A stretch of DNA of 64,000 nucleotides from Membranipora membranacea (GCA_914767715.1 OU612066.1:14699001-14763000); one strand, 5' to 3'. Positions 1 through 15,200 are shown, counted from the stretch's first letter. Numbers and translations: made by a program. The notes: a model not told the origin generated them from the letters alone.

Positions 1-3000
1 AAAAATTTACCATGTAAATAAATACGAGTAAATGGAAACTATTATTTACCTGATTTGTTATTTCTCTGAATATTCCAAAATATTACAAGTAAATCAACAG
101 TCGAGCTGCAGAATTATACTGGGATGACAAGTTGTGATTTTCACCAGGAAAATATCAACATTGATTTCACTAAGCGGAGCGTCGCCCTTATATAGGTGAT
201 GCTTGGAATCGCCACAACAGCATGATTGGTCAAGCAAAATGTGTGAGCCTATATGTGTGGGTCTACCATTCAGGCCTGTCAAAATATGGCATGGCAGACA
301 AAGTGACATGATAATTCGTCTGTATACTGCAATAAGTCCACCCAGTGGGACCCATCAATAGAACCTGCCTCATCTCAATATGGCATGGGATATTATTCTT
401 TAATAAGATAAGTTATCTATTATGTTATTATCATCATTACCTTGCAAGAGCGTCTCAAATCAGTAAATTATATAAAAACAAAGTGTTGCAATAGTGCTTT
501 CGTCAACCAGCGTATAAAATAAATAATTGCAAATTATCATCACTTGATAAGGACAAGTGGCCGGTGATTTTAGTTAATTAGTATATTTTTTGTCACAGTC
601 AAGTGTGAATTTGGCTACAACTTTACAAGTTTTTATCATACTTCATGCTCTGTCTCCAGACCGTGGGGCGACATTTCTTCATATTGACTATCCATGCTGT
701 CTGTCAGCTCCAATCGATAACATGAGTATGAGAAATGAAATTATCAAAAATACAGTCAAAGTCAGCAATATCAGTAAAGTCAGCAAAAGTAATTTTTTAT
801 AAAATCCTCACTCTTCTGGTTTGATGCTTAATGTGATCTGATTTTATTTACTGTTGCTTCAGTATAAATCCACAGCAATTTGCCAATGGACACCCAGTTG
901 TTTTTGTTGTGAAAATATTCATCATTTTAAAGAATGCTTTCCTCCAAAGTTTGAGAACTCATGAACCAATGCATGCCTGTGTTTTTTTATCAATGTTGTT
1001 TCATAAAAACATGAAATCTTACTGTCTTGATACAATGAAGTAAGAAATATTTCTCAAGCAGTGGCCTCATCAAAAAGTTTCTCGATTTAATGACCAAATG
1101 TTTATACAGTACCATACCGAGTAGGTACTTGAAACCTCTAATTCATTAGAATCAAGACAGAATTTGGGCAGACAGTTTACTGAGGTTGCCAGAAAATTTA
1201 AGCTAGACCCGTGCTGCCAAAACACATGTCTGTTTCTCTTTTCCTGGTACAGCTATAGTAGTGGAAAATATAATGATTTTTGTATTTTCCCAGGTTTTCG
1301 TATTCAACCTCGAAATTACAGAGAGAAAATTCAACAATAATGTAATTAAATAGCCGGGACTGTAACTCAATAACATAATACTCGATAGAACCAGCGTGGA
1401 GGGTTCATTTTTCCACTAGCAGATACCAAATTGGATTGAAAGTTGACCAACGGACTTCCACTCCAAGCCTCCAAGCATGACTTTTGTATCAATTATCAAA
1501 CATCAATAATATTGTCACAGCTAGCTTTACCCCAAAGATCCAAGGGGTTCAATAACCATGAGAACGGAAATCACAGTAAATAGCATAGACTAAGAGACAC
1601 GGAAATGCCAATCTACGCTGTCTTTGCCTGTATGTAAAGGGCCTTGATTTGTGGATATGAGGCTATGTGAAAATACCTCCAATCAGACTGGGCCGGGAGA
1701 CAGTGGGACAAGTTAATTGCTGTCTGTTTCATTCACATAAGAACAGCCGTGCAGAGAAGTCTTTACATTTGTTTGCTTGCCCTGTTTTATAAATTATTAT
1801 TGTTATTGTCACAATGAGTGCTATAGGATAATTCGAGATAATTGGCGGATTTGATGTTGATCGCTTTTGAGCACTTGTCATTTTGTTTATTGTTAAACAA
1901 GGACCTCAGTAGCAATTGATCGCCCAGTATCACGTCATTTAAGATTAATTGTGTCAGGTTGGATTTATATCCGGTGGATTATGGTGAAGGTGTTACAATG
2001 ATGGGCTTCCGATGGCTAGCCTCGACGGCCACACTGCCATGGATTTACAGTGTTAGGCTCTCACTTAGTCACAGACTGACATATAAATCCACAATTACTA
2101 TCCATATTAATAATATGAAGAACAAGGAACTCCCCAGAACTAGAAACTCAACCAAGAGGGTTTTCCAAAGATTTAACCAATTTGTCATATAAAGAAACAG
2201 GGCTTGGATGACTGGGATATTGATGCTTTTAGTTGACAATAATATGAACCCCTATCTATTTATTGCATGTTATGCTGATTTGATATCAGTGACCCAAAAC
2301 TTCCTGTTCTGGTGAGTTTATGAATTTTACAAACAAGAGAGGTTCATACTTAATTTGTTATAAAACATATTTATCTTTTCGGTGTTGATGTGGGGCTTCA
2401 AGGTTGCTTCTGGCAGGGGGAGGATTCTTGCTAGCCTAGTGTTTATTACTTGAGTGTCCAATGTCTAGACCATAAAAAATTGAATGTGTAACAAACAGAA
2501 TAAATGGTCCAAGATTGTGTCAGCTGATTTTTGTGCAACATTATTATTCAATCATAGTAATTCGAGGCTCAACGAGGAAAACTATAACACCTAATTAATA
2601 TTTAATTCTGACAATTTTATCTTACCAGGCAGCTAAATTCAATTCCGTGAATATTTTCACCCATAAAATTTCTACATTTCAACTTTCTATTTACCAGTAA
2701 CTTAAAACTAAAAGGCAATGTTAAATCTGATTTTTTCAACATTTTACTCATTTTCTTGTTTAATTCATGGTCTTCTGCTTCATTTTTGACTTTCTCGAAA
2801 GGAAATGGTAAAATTCTCCAATTTTTCTTCAATTTTCAGGAGTTTATTCATTGCTCGATACAAATTGGCAAATCAACTGCAAGATTTTTATACTGGCTTG
2901 CAATAAATTTCTTAAAAAAGAAAGTTGATATATTGATCTATATTTTTAAGATCATCATGTAAACAGTGAGTAAAAATTCTTAGTCAGGTCTAAAAATACA

Positions 3001-4857
3001 TGAAAACTCGTGACACTGCAGATTCCAGCTAAGGTGTTTACGCATTCATTGCTATTAGCGAGCCTGTATTGTGCTATTATAGCCTGTCAATGTCATGTCA
3101 ATTCCGAGTGATTTGAATCACCCCCATAAACTTCCATACTTCCACTATGACTAAAGTTCTTGAACAGTTTTCTCCTGGATGCAGTGTCCAAACAAGCTGA
3201 ATAAAAAAAACAATTGGCACATCTCTATATGTACCCAATAATATTATGACTCTATGTAGCTGACAACCTTTTGGTGGCCCTTGCTAATGACTACCCATGG
3301 CCAAGACAATATCCGAAGGCAGTAGCAAGTCCGGTGGGGTCCTAAGTAATAACCTGATAGTCTAACTGCTAACACAACCTTAGACCCAATTACCAAGTTA
3401 CCATATCTGATTTCACACGTTGAGCTGGAACCATCTTGTTTTATCTTAGCAATGCATCTAAATATTACCGGCCTCCGGTAGAGCATGGCTGCTTTATTAC
3501 AATTTAGCATTCTTCTTTTTTCATTAAAATTATTTTAGAGCATTGCGCTACCTGTAACCTTACATCATCAGCGGACATTGCATTGCATAGAATATTGCGC
3601 TGGAATTGCATGAACCATGAAGTATCGCTGCGACCCTGGATGAGTGACTCTATAGACTTGTCAAGCTTGAATAACAATGATCTCATCCGATATGGAAAGC
3701 TTTGCGGAGTGTTCGACCCTAGCATCAGGATGTTTGATTGGGCAATAATTGGCGAACTAGTTATAAAATAAACACTCCACTCTAGTGACTCACATTCACC
3801 AATCATCAGGCTTAACTTTCCACGCTGTTGGGCATTGCCATTTCATGTCGAGGGCGCCGTGATGAAATATCAATTAAGGATTTGCAAGCTGCCGAAACCA
3901 GTTGAGCAAGGAGTTGAGTGTAAGTCATGACTCAAGGTTCTGGTTGATAGTCGTGCTGAGTAAAGTATATACTACTTTAGCAGCTTGCTATCCTTATTTA
4001 ATGTAAATGTTGTCGGATGCAAGAAGCATTATCTGACTCATCTATCCAGCTGGTTTGGAACCAGCGGGTACTATTTTAAAATTAAATCGATCTGCGCTAA
4101 TTCCTTATTGGCTTGCGACAGGAAGGTGCCAACTGATAATTTACTGATAGTTTGTTATATCATACATATATATATGACAACATTCTCACATACATATATA
4201 TATATATATATGTATATACATTTATTTGTGTTGCCCCAAAAATGGTGCCGCATAGTTAAGGCTTTGCTATATATATGTATGTAAAAAAATTTGTAGAACA
4301 TAAATAACACTGGCATATTTTTTCTACCTACGATACTACAACTACACAATTAGATTCAGTTGTTTAATTGGATAGAGGGGTTTGAAGTTATAATCACACC
4401 ATGTTGAATCTAAGAATTAATATGAGGTTAATGTTATTGTCAATGTGCCGAAAAAAAATATAGATATAAGATATAAACTCTTGCATTCAATGATAAGTTT
4501 TATATATATGTTGGTTGGTTAAATAAAAAAGTGCTCGTTGGTTAAAATTGCAAGGTATACTCACTGATCACATTCCGAAAAAGTGGGTGCCTTAGGAGCT
4601 AGGCCGCAATGTCTGCGCCGTTTTGATCTCAGTTCGTAGGCACTAGGCAGCTCAAAAACAAAACTGTCAAATTTATTGACGGATACAAGAGCCATTTTAG
4701 TATCATTCAACATTTCAATATCTTTATTTTTTAAATTTATTAAATTTTTTAATTTGAGATAATGATATGGGTCTCTAAAAAAAAGTTGAAACATGTGAAT
4801 GAATGAACTTGTGGATGAACTAGTAGAAAAAAAAGAGGCACAATCAGGGTGAAATTG
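1..4857. other. gene-free AT-rich sequence
   Basis: I see no coding exon, RNA gene or long repeat that I can support in this stretch. Open frames are short, low in complexity and match no family I know. A TA-rich microsatellite lies near 4,161-4,218. An undetected non-coding transcript or a 3' end of a gene to the left is possible. Confidence 0.5.
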
Positions 4858-5620
4858 TTAAAGGGCAACCAGGGTTTCAAACAACTTCTCATTGATAAAT
4901 AGCAGATTGTACCTTCTGCATAGGGAAAAAGTCAAAAAAATAAATCGGATGATTATTCAGCCAGAATTGTTGTGAAACATTACATCCATTAGGTACTCTA
5001 ACCCAGCTAAAATCGAATACCGCAGAGCAGTTTCCTGTTCCTGTTATTATTTAGCCTGTGCTCTATCATTCTAACAGCAATGTCTTGGAACCTCCCCTAA
5101 ACTGAAGTTTTACCCAACTTAGAGTCAGCAACTACATAGAGTTTTGCGCCGCGTCATGCATAAAGTTGATGCTGCCTAGCAAATTTTTTACTGCCATTTA
5201 TGCATAGCTGAGAAACTTTGGTTGCCCTTTAATTTTTAAAGGGCAACCAAGGTTTCGCAGCAATGCATTAATGGGTAGCAAATAATGTGCTGGGCAGCAT
5301 CAGCTTTGTGCATTACGCGATGCAAAACTCAAAGTAGTTGCTGACTCTAGGCTGGGTAACACTTCAGTTTAGGGGAGGTTCCAAGACCTTGCTGTGATAA
5401 TTATAGAGCACAGGCTAAATAATAACAGGAACAGGAAACTGCTATGTGGTATTCTCTTTTAGCTGAGTTTGAGTACCTGATGGAAGAAATGTTTCACAAG
5501 AATTCTGGCTGAATAATCATCCGAATCACATTTTGTCTTTTTCCCCATGCAGAAGGTGCAATCTGCTATTAATCAATGGCCATCAATGAGAAGTTGTTTG
5601 AAACCTTGGTTGCCCTTTAA
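4858..5620. mobile_element. head-to-head pair of TTAA-flanked MITE-like elements
   Basis: Two related elements of about 375-385 bp (4,858-5,232 and 5,236-5,620) lie in opposite orientation and together form an imperfect foldback. Each begins TTAAAGGGCAACC and ends GGTTGCCCTTTAA. The arms match along almost their full length, for example the block with GCCTGTGCTCTA near 5,054 and its complement near 5,404. TTAA at each boundary suggests piggyBac-type insertion, but no transposase is present, so the class is inferred. The outer flanks also match as inverted AATTGTT. Confidence 0.75.
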
Positions 5621-5703
5621 ACAATTATGCAGTGTGGAAATAAGTATGCCTCTGAGAAACCCTTTGTTTTTCCTCTTATATGCTGTCCCTGCAGCATGAT
5701 GAA

Positions 5704-5965
5704 AGTCGGGAAGGGGGGGGGTCCTCGGGCGGATAGCAAGAGTCTGGGGGGGCTCAGATTAGCTGCTGCAAGCCTTCTGTACAAGCAGGATGGCACTCGT
5801 CACTGATTGATTTCCCCTGTCAAAATAATGCCTACCATCTATCAATTATCAACACAAAAACAGCTTTACACACTGCTATAAGACTAGATAGGTAGGATGT
5901 AGTTTGAGCCCCCCAAGATCTTGCCCCTTGCCCGACTGTCCGCCCAACTGTCCTCCCGCCAGAGG
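5704..5965. repeat. short foldback repeat with G-rich arms
   Basis: The left arm (about 5,723-5,770) contains AGCAAGAGTCTGGGGG followed by GGCTCAGA. The right arm (about 5,900-5,937) contains the imperfect complement TTTGAGCCCCCCAAGATCTTG. About 130 bp separate them. The same motif recurs at 6,996, 10,203, 24,067 and 27,505, so this looks like a full member of a small MITE family whose ends are scattered in the window. Confidence 0.5.
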
Positions 5966-8900
5966 ATGTTCTGTTAATTGTAAATTTATTGAAAAAGCAA
6001 TAGGCTAAAAATATTTTTGTGCCCTGCAATAGTAAGGGATTTTTTCATGGTTCCAGTAGTACCAGATATTGATAATCAATTATTTGACATTATGGGTAGG
6101 TGTTTTTCTTGTTATTTTTTTTATTGGTTTTAATAGTTAGAAGAGCATATAAAAGCAAGGGCTCAGCCGGAGAGTCCGAAGACTCTATGTGCAATGCTAT
6201 GCCCATATAAATGATTCAGGTATTTTAGTATTTTGAGTTGACAGTGAATATTGTTATTTTCAATATGGCTCATTACATGTTGAAATGTAAGTCTAACCGT
6301 CGTCATGGTTGACAGTATGTAAACATTCCAACACATTCTAAAATTATATGGAAAATTCACTAAACCAGAAAAAACATATTATTATGTGCGAGTCCCTCTG
6401 CATATGTGCTATACAAGTCACACCAAACAATGGAGGATGGTGCCATGATATTCATATATATTTATTTAATGATAGAAATCAAATAAGGACCAGGCGAAGC
6501 AAAAAGTGTTTCATTAATGATTTGCACTTGCCAGGACTTGAATCCAGTGGATGTGAGAGCTGTTTGAGCCACAGGGTACTGGTAAAAGTATCAAACACCG
6601 ACTAGTATTCATCAGAAGAGATACTTGCTGTTCTTGCTACTCAAGGTGGCTAATATTAAAACAGTGATCATATAAAGCTCACAGTGGAGCTATTTTTGAA
6701 TACAAGCTCTAGCTTTCATGGCAAGAAATCTGGGCAGCTGTGATACAAAGAGAGAAAAGGACAAAAGAGTCAAACTTTCTACAAGCCCCTATTTTTGTGC
6801 AATATTTCTTACTTTACCGTAATACTATATATTTATGGTAATATGTCTATAAGATGAAGCCTTGATGATTGTGATGAACTGTTATAAAAAGATGAATTAG
6901 CAGTGTAATACACAGAGTGAGAACTCATGAAGAAAGGACACCTGTATGTCAATGGATAGCTTATAATACGACAGACGTCTTAATTATGCATAAGGTAGTC
7001 TGAGCCCCCAGACTCTTACCCCACTCCATCCCGGCTGTGAATAGGATGATGGTCTCAACAACAACCTATTTCAGACTCAGGCTAACTGCATATTATACTT
7101 TCACAACCATGAGTGTTACTGAATTAGTAGTTCAGTTGAAAAAAATGAAGTTGAATCGCATAAGTTTATAATTGGTTATAGTTGTGCAGGAGCAGGCACG
7201 TTCTCCTCCATCGTGAACATTCAAAATGTGTATATATCATATTATATAATATAAAATGTTATATATAAAAAAATTTTAAGAAATGGTTGGAACATGGCTG
7301 GATAAAATTGGTGTCGAGTAAGGTAATTTAAAATAAAGACAACTCCTTAATTACTCAGTAACTGTTACAAGTAAAGAGTAAATATATCGATACTCGGTAT
7401 GTATCAGAGGAAGGTAGAGCATGAAAGAAACAGCAGTACTAAAAGAAAATTATCATATTTTAGCAATGAAAAATTTTGAAAAACCAAAAAATTAATAGTT
7501 GTCAAAAATTAAATAGTCAAAATTAAATTATCATCAAAGAGTAGCTAGTGCTTGTGCTAGAGTTCTCAAGTATTGGTTTTCTCGTCTGTGGAAGCAATTT
7601 TCATTATAAACACCAAGACTGCATGGGTCTGATCAAGTTCAACCAGTCCCCACCTGTTCAAGATATCATCAAGATCCGGAATCTGATTGAACAATTTAAC
7701 AATCTCTATCAGGTGCGAGGAACGTACAACTCCAGTTAGATATTTCCGAGCAATTATAGGTTTATCAGGTTTAATTAAACTTTGGGTGTTCAGCACTTTT
7801 CCTGAAGTTTAAAGTCAAAAAGTAAGGTCATAATTATTCTGAGTTCAAGTTATCAGATATACATCACACACACTAATCATATGGTCTAATATATAGGCCT
7901 ACCCTGTTACAGGGTATATAAAATAAGTTATCTACTATGACACCAAACAAGTTGCCTGCTGTAGAGATAAATTTAATTTAAATGTTTATTAGTATTTGTT
8001 ATTTTTGCAGTAGAGAAAAGGCCTATCGGCAATACCGACAATATAACATTATGTCACTTGTAGAACAAGGAGATCTTACACCGGAACCCAACGATTACCA
8101 TGTGATACTTAGATTTGTTTAAGATTGAGATCTTATAGGCATATCTGGGAGAGCATCCCGGAAAGGGAACAACCTCCTAGGGTATGAAGGGTGAGAGATT
8201 GTGAAAACTCTACACTGGTCATATCAACACAATGGGCCGGTTGAAATCGGTTTGCTGGCGGAAAATGTCCTTGGTCTGGGAAATTCCGCTAATTAGCCAA
8301 CACATTGCGGAATACAATCGCTCTTAGAGTTGCATGTTGTTACAATCTGCTGCCATGCCCCGCTCTAGCTGAGAAATTCACGCTGCCTGAGTAATTCACG
8401 CTAAACAAAGCTCCACACCAATGACTAACTGACAGCTATTATTTAGTAGCCAATCATGTACAGCGTAGGTTCATTGGACATGGCAGCAGGCTTGCAGCCT
8501 ACTTATATAACAGCTTTCTTTCCCCCAAACCCGTTCGACCTCTTGGAGCTACACCGCAATATTCCATAAAATGTCAAAACTTCCGTTACACAATAATGTT
8601 TCCATATTCATGTAACTTCTCAACTGCAAAAATGGAACATTCAAAATGACAGCATATAGATATGTAATAATTATGCAATTCTGCTTGACCAACACAGTTT
8701 CATTTATTTTGTAATTTATGACATTGAAAATAGTACCTTAGATAAGATGTTGCAGTCATTCTGCAAGAGTTTACATTACCACGGTGTTACTACCAATTTT
8801 ATGACGCTGTTTATATATAAATATATATATAAGTATTTACATGTTTGCGATGTTTATGTTGTTTATGATGAGGCAATAACAGGTAGACTATCAAGATTAT

Positions 8901-11900
8901 CACCTCTTATGCAAAAGATGTATGCAATCTGCACTAGATAGTGATAATAATAGTGACCCATGATTATTGAGCTATATTGTGTTATACCGCTCTATACGGC
9001 ATATATGAAATTATTCATCTATTTTTTCATATCATGATATGGGCGTGGTACTATTTTGGCTGATTGTCAAGTCTAGACTTTATATAAGTGGCAATGTTTA
9101 TATAAATTTTGGTTGTTAGACGCCAGAAATGTTTGCCCTTACCCTTAAATATTAAAATTGGCTTCGATTTTTTGAATTATAATAAACCTATATAAATAAT
9201 TATAGCAGATAATAAAATTTGTAAGCGCATTCAAAATCAAAATTTTCTCTATCCTGTTTCTTGTGCTGATATGGTACGTGTTTGCCTCGTATCCTTTGTT
9301 TATAATTTATAAACGAAGAATAAGCTTACGAGATCCATGTCCCTCATGTACAAGATAACAAAATCAGGAAATATAAGACACCAAAACAGAACTTAAATTA
9401 AAAATTTATGTTTTAACCATTTTCTATAAAACAATTTGGTGTCATCATGGCATGATCCCGATTTACACTAAAATTCATTGACAATAATATACATTTTACT
9501 TGTTTTTGTTCAATTCAAACGGCGATTAACTGTGATGGAAGGGCCTACACTTCAAGAAGTTTCGTCTGCTCCAATCGCAGCCTGTACCAAACATTGTAAA
9601 AGAATTATCTTAGGTGTCAAGGTTCAAAGAGAAGTAACTCCGAAAACACAATTAAGTCTAGTCATGACTCTTTGATAGTGAAGGCCATATCAACACACCC
9701 ATGTTTTGAACCAGATTTGCAGCTCTCCAATCTAGACTCGATGACATAACCTACAAACGAGTGGCTTGGAGAATTTGTCTCATGAAGGTCCTTCACATCT
9801 TTTAAATGTGAATTGCCATCTCTCCCTCAAATCAGAAAATCCAGATCATTATCAATACCGATGTGGATTCTGATCTTCTGTTTTGTGAAATTCCTGAATT
9901 CAAGATTTGAAAAATAATCACCACCACCTCGTCAGTCAAGCCGATCTCCGAACACCTCACGGGCACTTTCGGCACGCGCGGCCAATCACCGGACCACTGG
10001 GTCACTCACTGGGTCACTTACACGTCAGTCATTGAAGCAACAACATTCTATATGTTAAGCATCGATTTAATCAAAACCATGTAACCACAAAACAATTTTT
10101 AAAAAAATGAGTGATCTTTGTTAGAAGAAATTTTTCAAAAAATCTTAGCATTGATCTCAGTATTTCATCCAAAAAACCAAAGAACATAAAGAAGAAAAAT
10201 TAATTTGAGCTCCCCACACTCTTGCACCCCAACAGACAGCCCAAAGGTCGGGGATATATGAATCTACATCAAAAGAAATTAAACCGCAATCGTGGAGCAA
10301 AACTTCCTATTTGATTAGCATTTTTCTCAGCAAAACCCCAAAATCGACAAAACATTTTGAAGAGAATTTAATTTGGCTATCCGCTTTTGAAGCTAAGCTT
10401 CTCATATATTTATACCACCACACACAAGGCTTGCGGCAAGAGACAAAACCAGACAAAGTTATTAGGTGAAAATTTTCAAATATTGATTCAATGGTAAATT
10501 ACTACAACAGTTCTCATAAGAGAGAGATTTTCCTGATTCTACCTCAATAACCATAATTTTTTTTCATTTTATTTTCAGTCCCCAAGCAGAATGTGACCTG
10601 GGTTTGCACCTACCCCAGTGCATAGAACATACAATGGTGTGCATACATAGAGTTATTAATAAGTATAGAGTGTATAATAATAAAATGTGTGCATTGCATA
10701 CAACAGCACAATACACTGTATACTGCAGGGAACTATGAGTCAAGTGCTGTTTCGATGCCATTCTCATGGCCAGATCTGGCAGCATAAAGCCACCCCTGTG
10801 TGTTGAGTAGCCTATACAGAAACCTACACAGTATAAGTCCCAGAACAGTAACAGAACCAAAGCAGATCCAAAGCAAACTGTATTCTACCCAGCATTGTAA
10901 ATATGCAGGTAGGGATGAGTCATGATTTACCATGTTGATCTTTTGTCATAACCAGCCAGAGATGCGGTAATACGCCCCCCATGAGGAAAGGATAACTGTT
11001 ATGTTGGAATATTTCAAGTCTTCCTGTGCCTTATGAGTCATCTAAAACGGTAATATAAGCTTTTCATAACAAGTTTCAGGTAGAGTTATCTGTTTCTGCT
11101 AAGGAGTAAAGAGCAGTCCCGTCGGAAATTTCTTAACGTGCTTGGCGTCAGTGAACCTGAATCCCCAGGGCCGCAACAAGCAACTCAATTTGTGCCAGGA
11201 GTTTGTCAGGGATTGAGAAATGATGATTCCTGAGTCAGATATCTTTCAGCATACCTTTCAGCTGTAAATGCTGACTAATAAAATATTGAGGAAAAATTTG
11301 CATCCGATTTTATTCCAGTGATATTCATTTGTAGAATTTGTGAGCACTACCTACACGCCAATACAGGGCTACAAAATGTTGCTTTCAGCACACTCATTAT
11401 TGTGTGGGTTTCTGGGTTTTGCAATAATTTCCTCTCATAGTTTTCACCAATTTGTTGTAACAATTACTTTCTGATGAGGTGGTGGTGGTGCCATTTCAAG
11501 TATTGATAACGTAAAAAAACTTCTACCAAGCTATACATGATTAAAATGAATAAATTATGAGCAATGTTCTGCCTGTTGGCACTGTGAAACCAATTACCCT
11601 TCAGGGATAAAATTTCTTTTACTTTCTTTCTTAGACACAATCATTAATTTTCTAAATGTTTTTGAATTCATTCATGTTTAGGCTCTACAACAATTGGAAC
11701 ATTGATGATCACATCTTGACTTTTTTTGAGTCATCAAAATAAGGGGGTAGCTGTAAAACGCTAAGGATATGTATTATCCAAGGGACCAAGACTGCTAACA
11801 AGGGTTGATTTGAATAAAATGCAGTCCTGATGCCTCAAACAGAGATGGTGGCGAGTAGACAGTGAAATCGTTTAGACTCCAGAGCGTACCAGTCATTGAT

Positions 11901-12257
11901 AGGAAGAACATGTTACCTTTAATCAGTGAGTTCAAATCTAACACGATCCTAATCAGTTTCTTTATTAAAGCACCATTGGCTGTCAGTGGTAGATATCGAT
12001 AAATACTGAGGAAAATCAGTGTACTCGATGACAGTACAATTACATGTTACTGAAAATTTGTTTTAAATATTGAAAAATAATGTAGCATCTTCATTAAAGT
12101 TTCACATTCCAGTTGACACAAAAAAAACATTAGTAGGTAAAATTGCAGGTAGGTCCCTACGATTGGGATTTTGAGAAATAAAAGACTCCTCATTCTTAAT
12201 TTAAACTCAACCTCACCTAATGACCGCCTATGTATCGAAAAACAGTCTAGTTGGTAT
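5966..12257. other. gene-free intergenic stretch
   Basis: No exon, RNA gene or long element can be supported here. Single copies of the AGTCTGAGCCCCC-type motif lie at about 6,996-7,024 and 10,203-10,230, and a weak tRNA-like B box lies near 6,540 on the minus strand. The 3' untranslated region of the crotonase gene probably occupies the right edge. Confidence 0.5.
6505..6595 (-). repeat. possible tRNA-derived SINE fragment
   Basis: On the minus strand a tRNA-like A-box stretch (TGTGGCTCAAAC) is followed about 27 bases later by a B-box-like GGATTCAAGTCC. The spacing is tight and no second copy was found in the window, so this is only a suggestion. Confidence 0.25.
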
Positions 12258-15200
12258 CTATTTCTTTTTGTCGTCGTCATGATTTTCAGGTAGAAGGTCG
12301 TACTTGTCGTTCCAGTTTGCTTCCCTTTTCTCAACGAATGAGGCGATCCCCTCCTGACAGTCGACAACACGTAAATTCTCCATCATACCACCAGTGGCTA
12401 TGCTAAAAAAACATTCGAAAAGGTTTGTTAAACTCAGCTACACTTACAAGAGCACAAGTTTGGTGTTTATTCGCGACGAGTATAATTTTATAACGGAGGA
12501 AATATATCAGATAGTTGTTTTTCTTTAACAATTGAATCATTTTATTACTGAAACTTTTCCTACATTTTCCAAAATATGGGGGATAAGGAAAAAATACACA
12601 AACAATGTCAGAATTGAATATTGTAACGACTAAGCCAAGCCAGGTCAATATGCCTTTGTCTCTAATAGCCTCTAAGAAATTGCTTTGTAACTATATTTTA
12701 TCATCCAAATATAGTTCTAACGACCAGTGATATACAATGCAACACTGTATCATATTATTAGCGCTGTACCAAAGTGCTCTGTTTTATTTCAATTTTTCTT
12801 TGCAGTATTCTTTGGTGAGATACTTGATTACCTCTGTGCACAGGAAATAGAGGAATAATGTTAATGTCTTATATCTCAGAGAGGGTAAATTTGGTGAGAT
12901 ATGGGTGTGGAGAATGCTGCGAGTCTGTTTGCAGGGGTACTTTGACTTGCCACATTCGCTCCTCAAGAATTTTAACACCGTATGTTGATCCTTGTTAATT
13001 GTACACTGTATTAAATGTCTTTAACACAATCTCTTGTTGTAGTAGATTTAAAGGTATATTTCACAATACAATATATCTGCTGTTAATATGCTTGATGCTG
13101 TTCTGAGTCAATCTCAGTGATACTAGTTTGAACTCTTTCTCATCAATTTGGTGCGCATGATTCAGACAGGCATTCTAGCATACTTTGCCTCATGTGACAG
13201 TACCATCGAAGTGCTGCTTGATAATTATCAAGTTTATGGCTACACCTCAAAGTTGTGTTATATAGGTTAAATACTGAACACATTCCGATAGGTAGCTCTG
13301 ATTTCCCTGAAATTTTCATAAATGTTTCAATTTTCAATTTCAATATTTGTGGGATTTTATTGATAACTTATGTATTACTATGTATACTTTGTATTTATAT
13401 ATATAAAACATGTAGTACAATTATTCTGGTCGTCCCGAGATTTGTAGGGTGATCCTCACATATTTATTCTGGGTTTTGGTTTGTACATTTAATATCCCCA
13501 TCAAAAATAAATAAAAAATAATCAACAGAATCTAACGGGGTTGCTCCTCTTGTACTAACTGGAACAGGACCTTCTAAAGCGAGAAAGAATTGTCACCAAC
13601 TCGTCTTTTAGGGAATATCGGGAAACCCGATGAGAACAATGATTCTTTTTCCTTCACAGAAGTAGACAAAAGGAAACACATCCATTCGACTGGCATGTCA
13701 ACATTACTCCCACAATGCAATTTCATATTGGAGTTTCCAGGATGAAGTTGCGTTTTGGGAATTATCAGATCAATTAAATTTTATAACCTTGTCTCACTAA
13801 GAACCCCTGGACACTCATAGCACTAAAACATTACAACGAACAGTTTTCCTCATATGTTCCACATAACTTGTGACTAAAAAAACTCAAGGCCATTAGTCAT
13901 TCAATCAATAGTAGGTTCCAGAATCGTCTCTTGATGTAAAAAGAGAAGACAACAACAAACTAACAATTGTCTGCCCATAAACCACTTTCAGCCAGCAGCA
14001 TGTATCAATCAATACATTACTATGTCTCTATCAGTTGACTATGAAAAGGTCAAAAATGATAAAACAGTTGTCATGATATGTTGTTGTACCTGGTAGCTCG
14101 AGTCCCAGCTATGTCAGGACTGTTATGCCTTACAAGCTTAGCCTTGCTGACTTCGACACATGGCCAGGCTCTTCTAAGATCTCAGTAGATTGATATGAAC
14201 ACCCCCTCTCCTCCCAATCTAGTCAAACTAAGGCTAGCATATTTTTAGCTTTACAAGACAGGTCCATGAACTCAACTTCTGTATATTAGCGGTTTGAGTA
14301 TGAGAAGTTGAATTATACAGTTGTGTTAAAGATCGAGTTTAGCTCTGTATTAGGGCAACAATCAGTTTTTGAACTGAAGCAGATTTCATCCGGCGCCTAC
14401 ACTTCATATCTTCAATTAACACGAACTAATAAAACCCTAGAACTTGTTAGACCATACTCAAAGATGGTTCAAGATTAGATCAGGTGGCACCAAGTATGAC
14501 ATCTTAAACGGGTATTATAATTATTTATACATATGATATTGATATAATATAAAGATTTATCACACTTTGTATCATCACCACACGGGACAAGGTGATACCA
14601 TAAAACACAACGTAATTAAGTCATCAGATTTATAAAAGAAGATGAAGAAGTGTCAACCGATACAGTAGATGCGGCTTTATCTGAATAATTTTTCCCTTTT
14701 TTTGGCCATAGACGGTGACTTGTAAGTGCATAGATTGATCACAGAGGTTATTTCTTTGAAATAGAACATGTTCCGTTTAGGTGTTGGGTGACTTGTTTAT
14801 GTGGTGGTTGCTTGTAAATGTGAAAAAAAATCATTTTTAAAAACAGCAATTCACTTATAAGTCTTGTGTCATTATAGTGATGTTTTTGGTAATCATGAAT
14901 AACATGATGTGCACATTTCTTTATGTTTCTTACCAATAGGCCTGGTCCCTATCTGTGGACATCTGGCTCTTGAACACTGTTTTACCAAGAGTCTTCACAG
15001 CTCTGCTAGTAGTGGACATTTTCATGGCAGTTTCCACCGTCTGCAAAATAATAATTTCGCATATTTAGAGTTTGAAGGTAGGTTGCAGCTTTATACACCA
15101 GTAAGGAAATTTATGTGAAAATGTCCAACGGATATAGTAGAGGAGGTCATTCTTATACATACCATTGTTTAAGAATGGCACTAGTAAAAATTAGCCAATC

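Noticed and set aside
12047-12370. 107-codon minus-strand frame at the end of the crotonase gene
   Set aside because: It is in another frame. The true terminal exon (12,258-12,402) gives the ECHDC3 C-terminus with a stop at 12,258.
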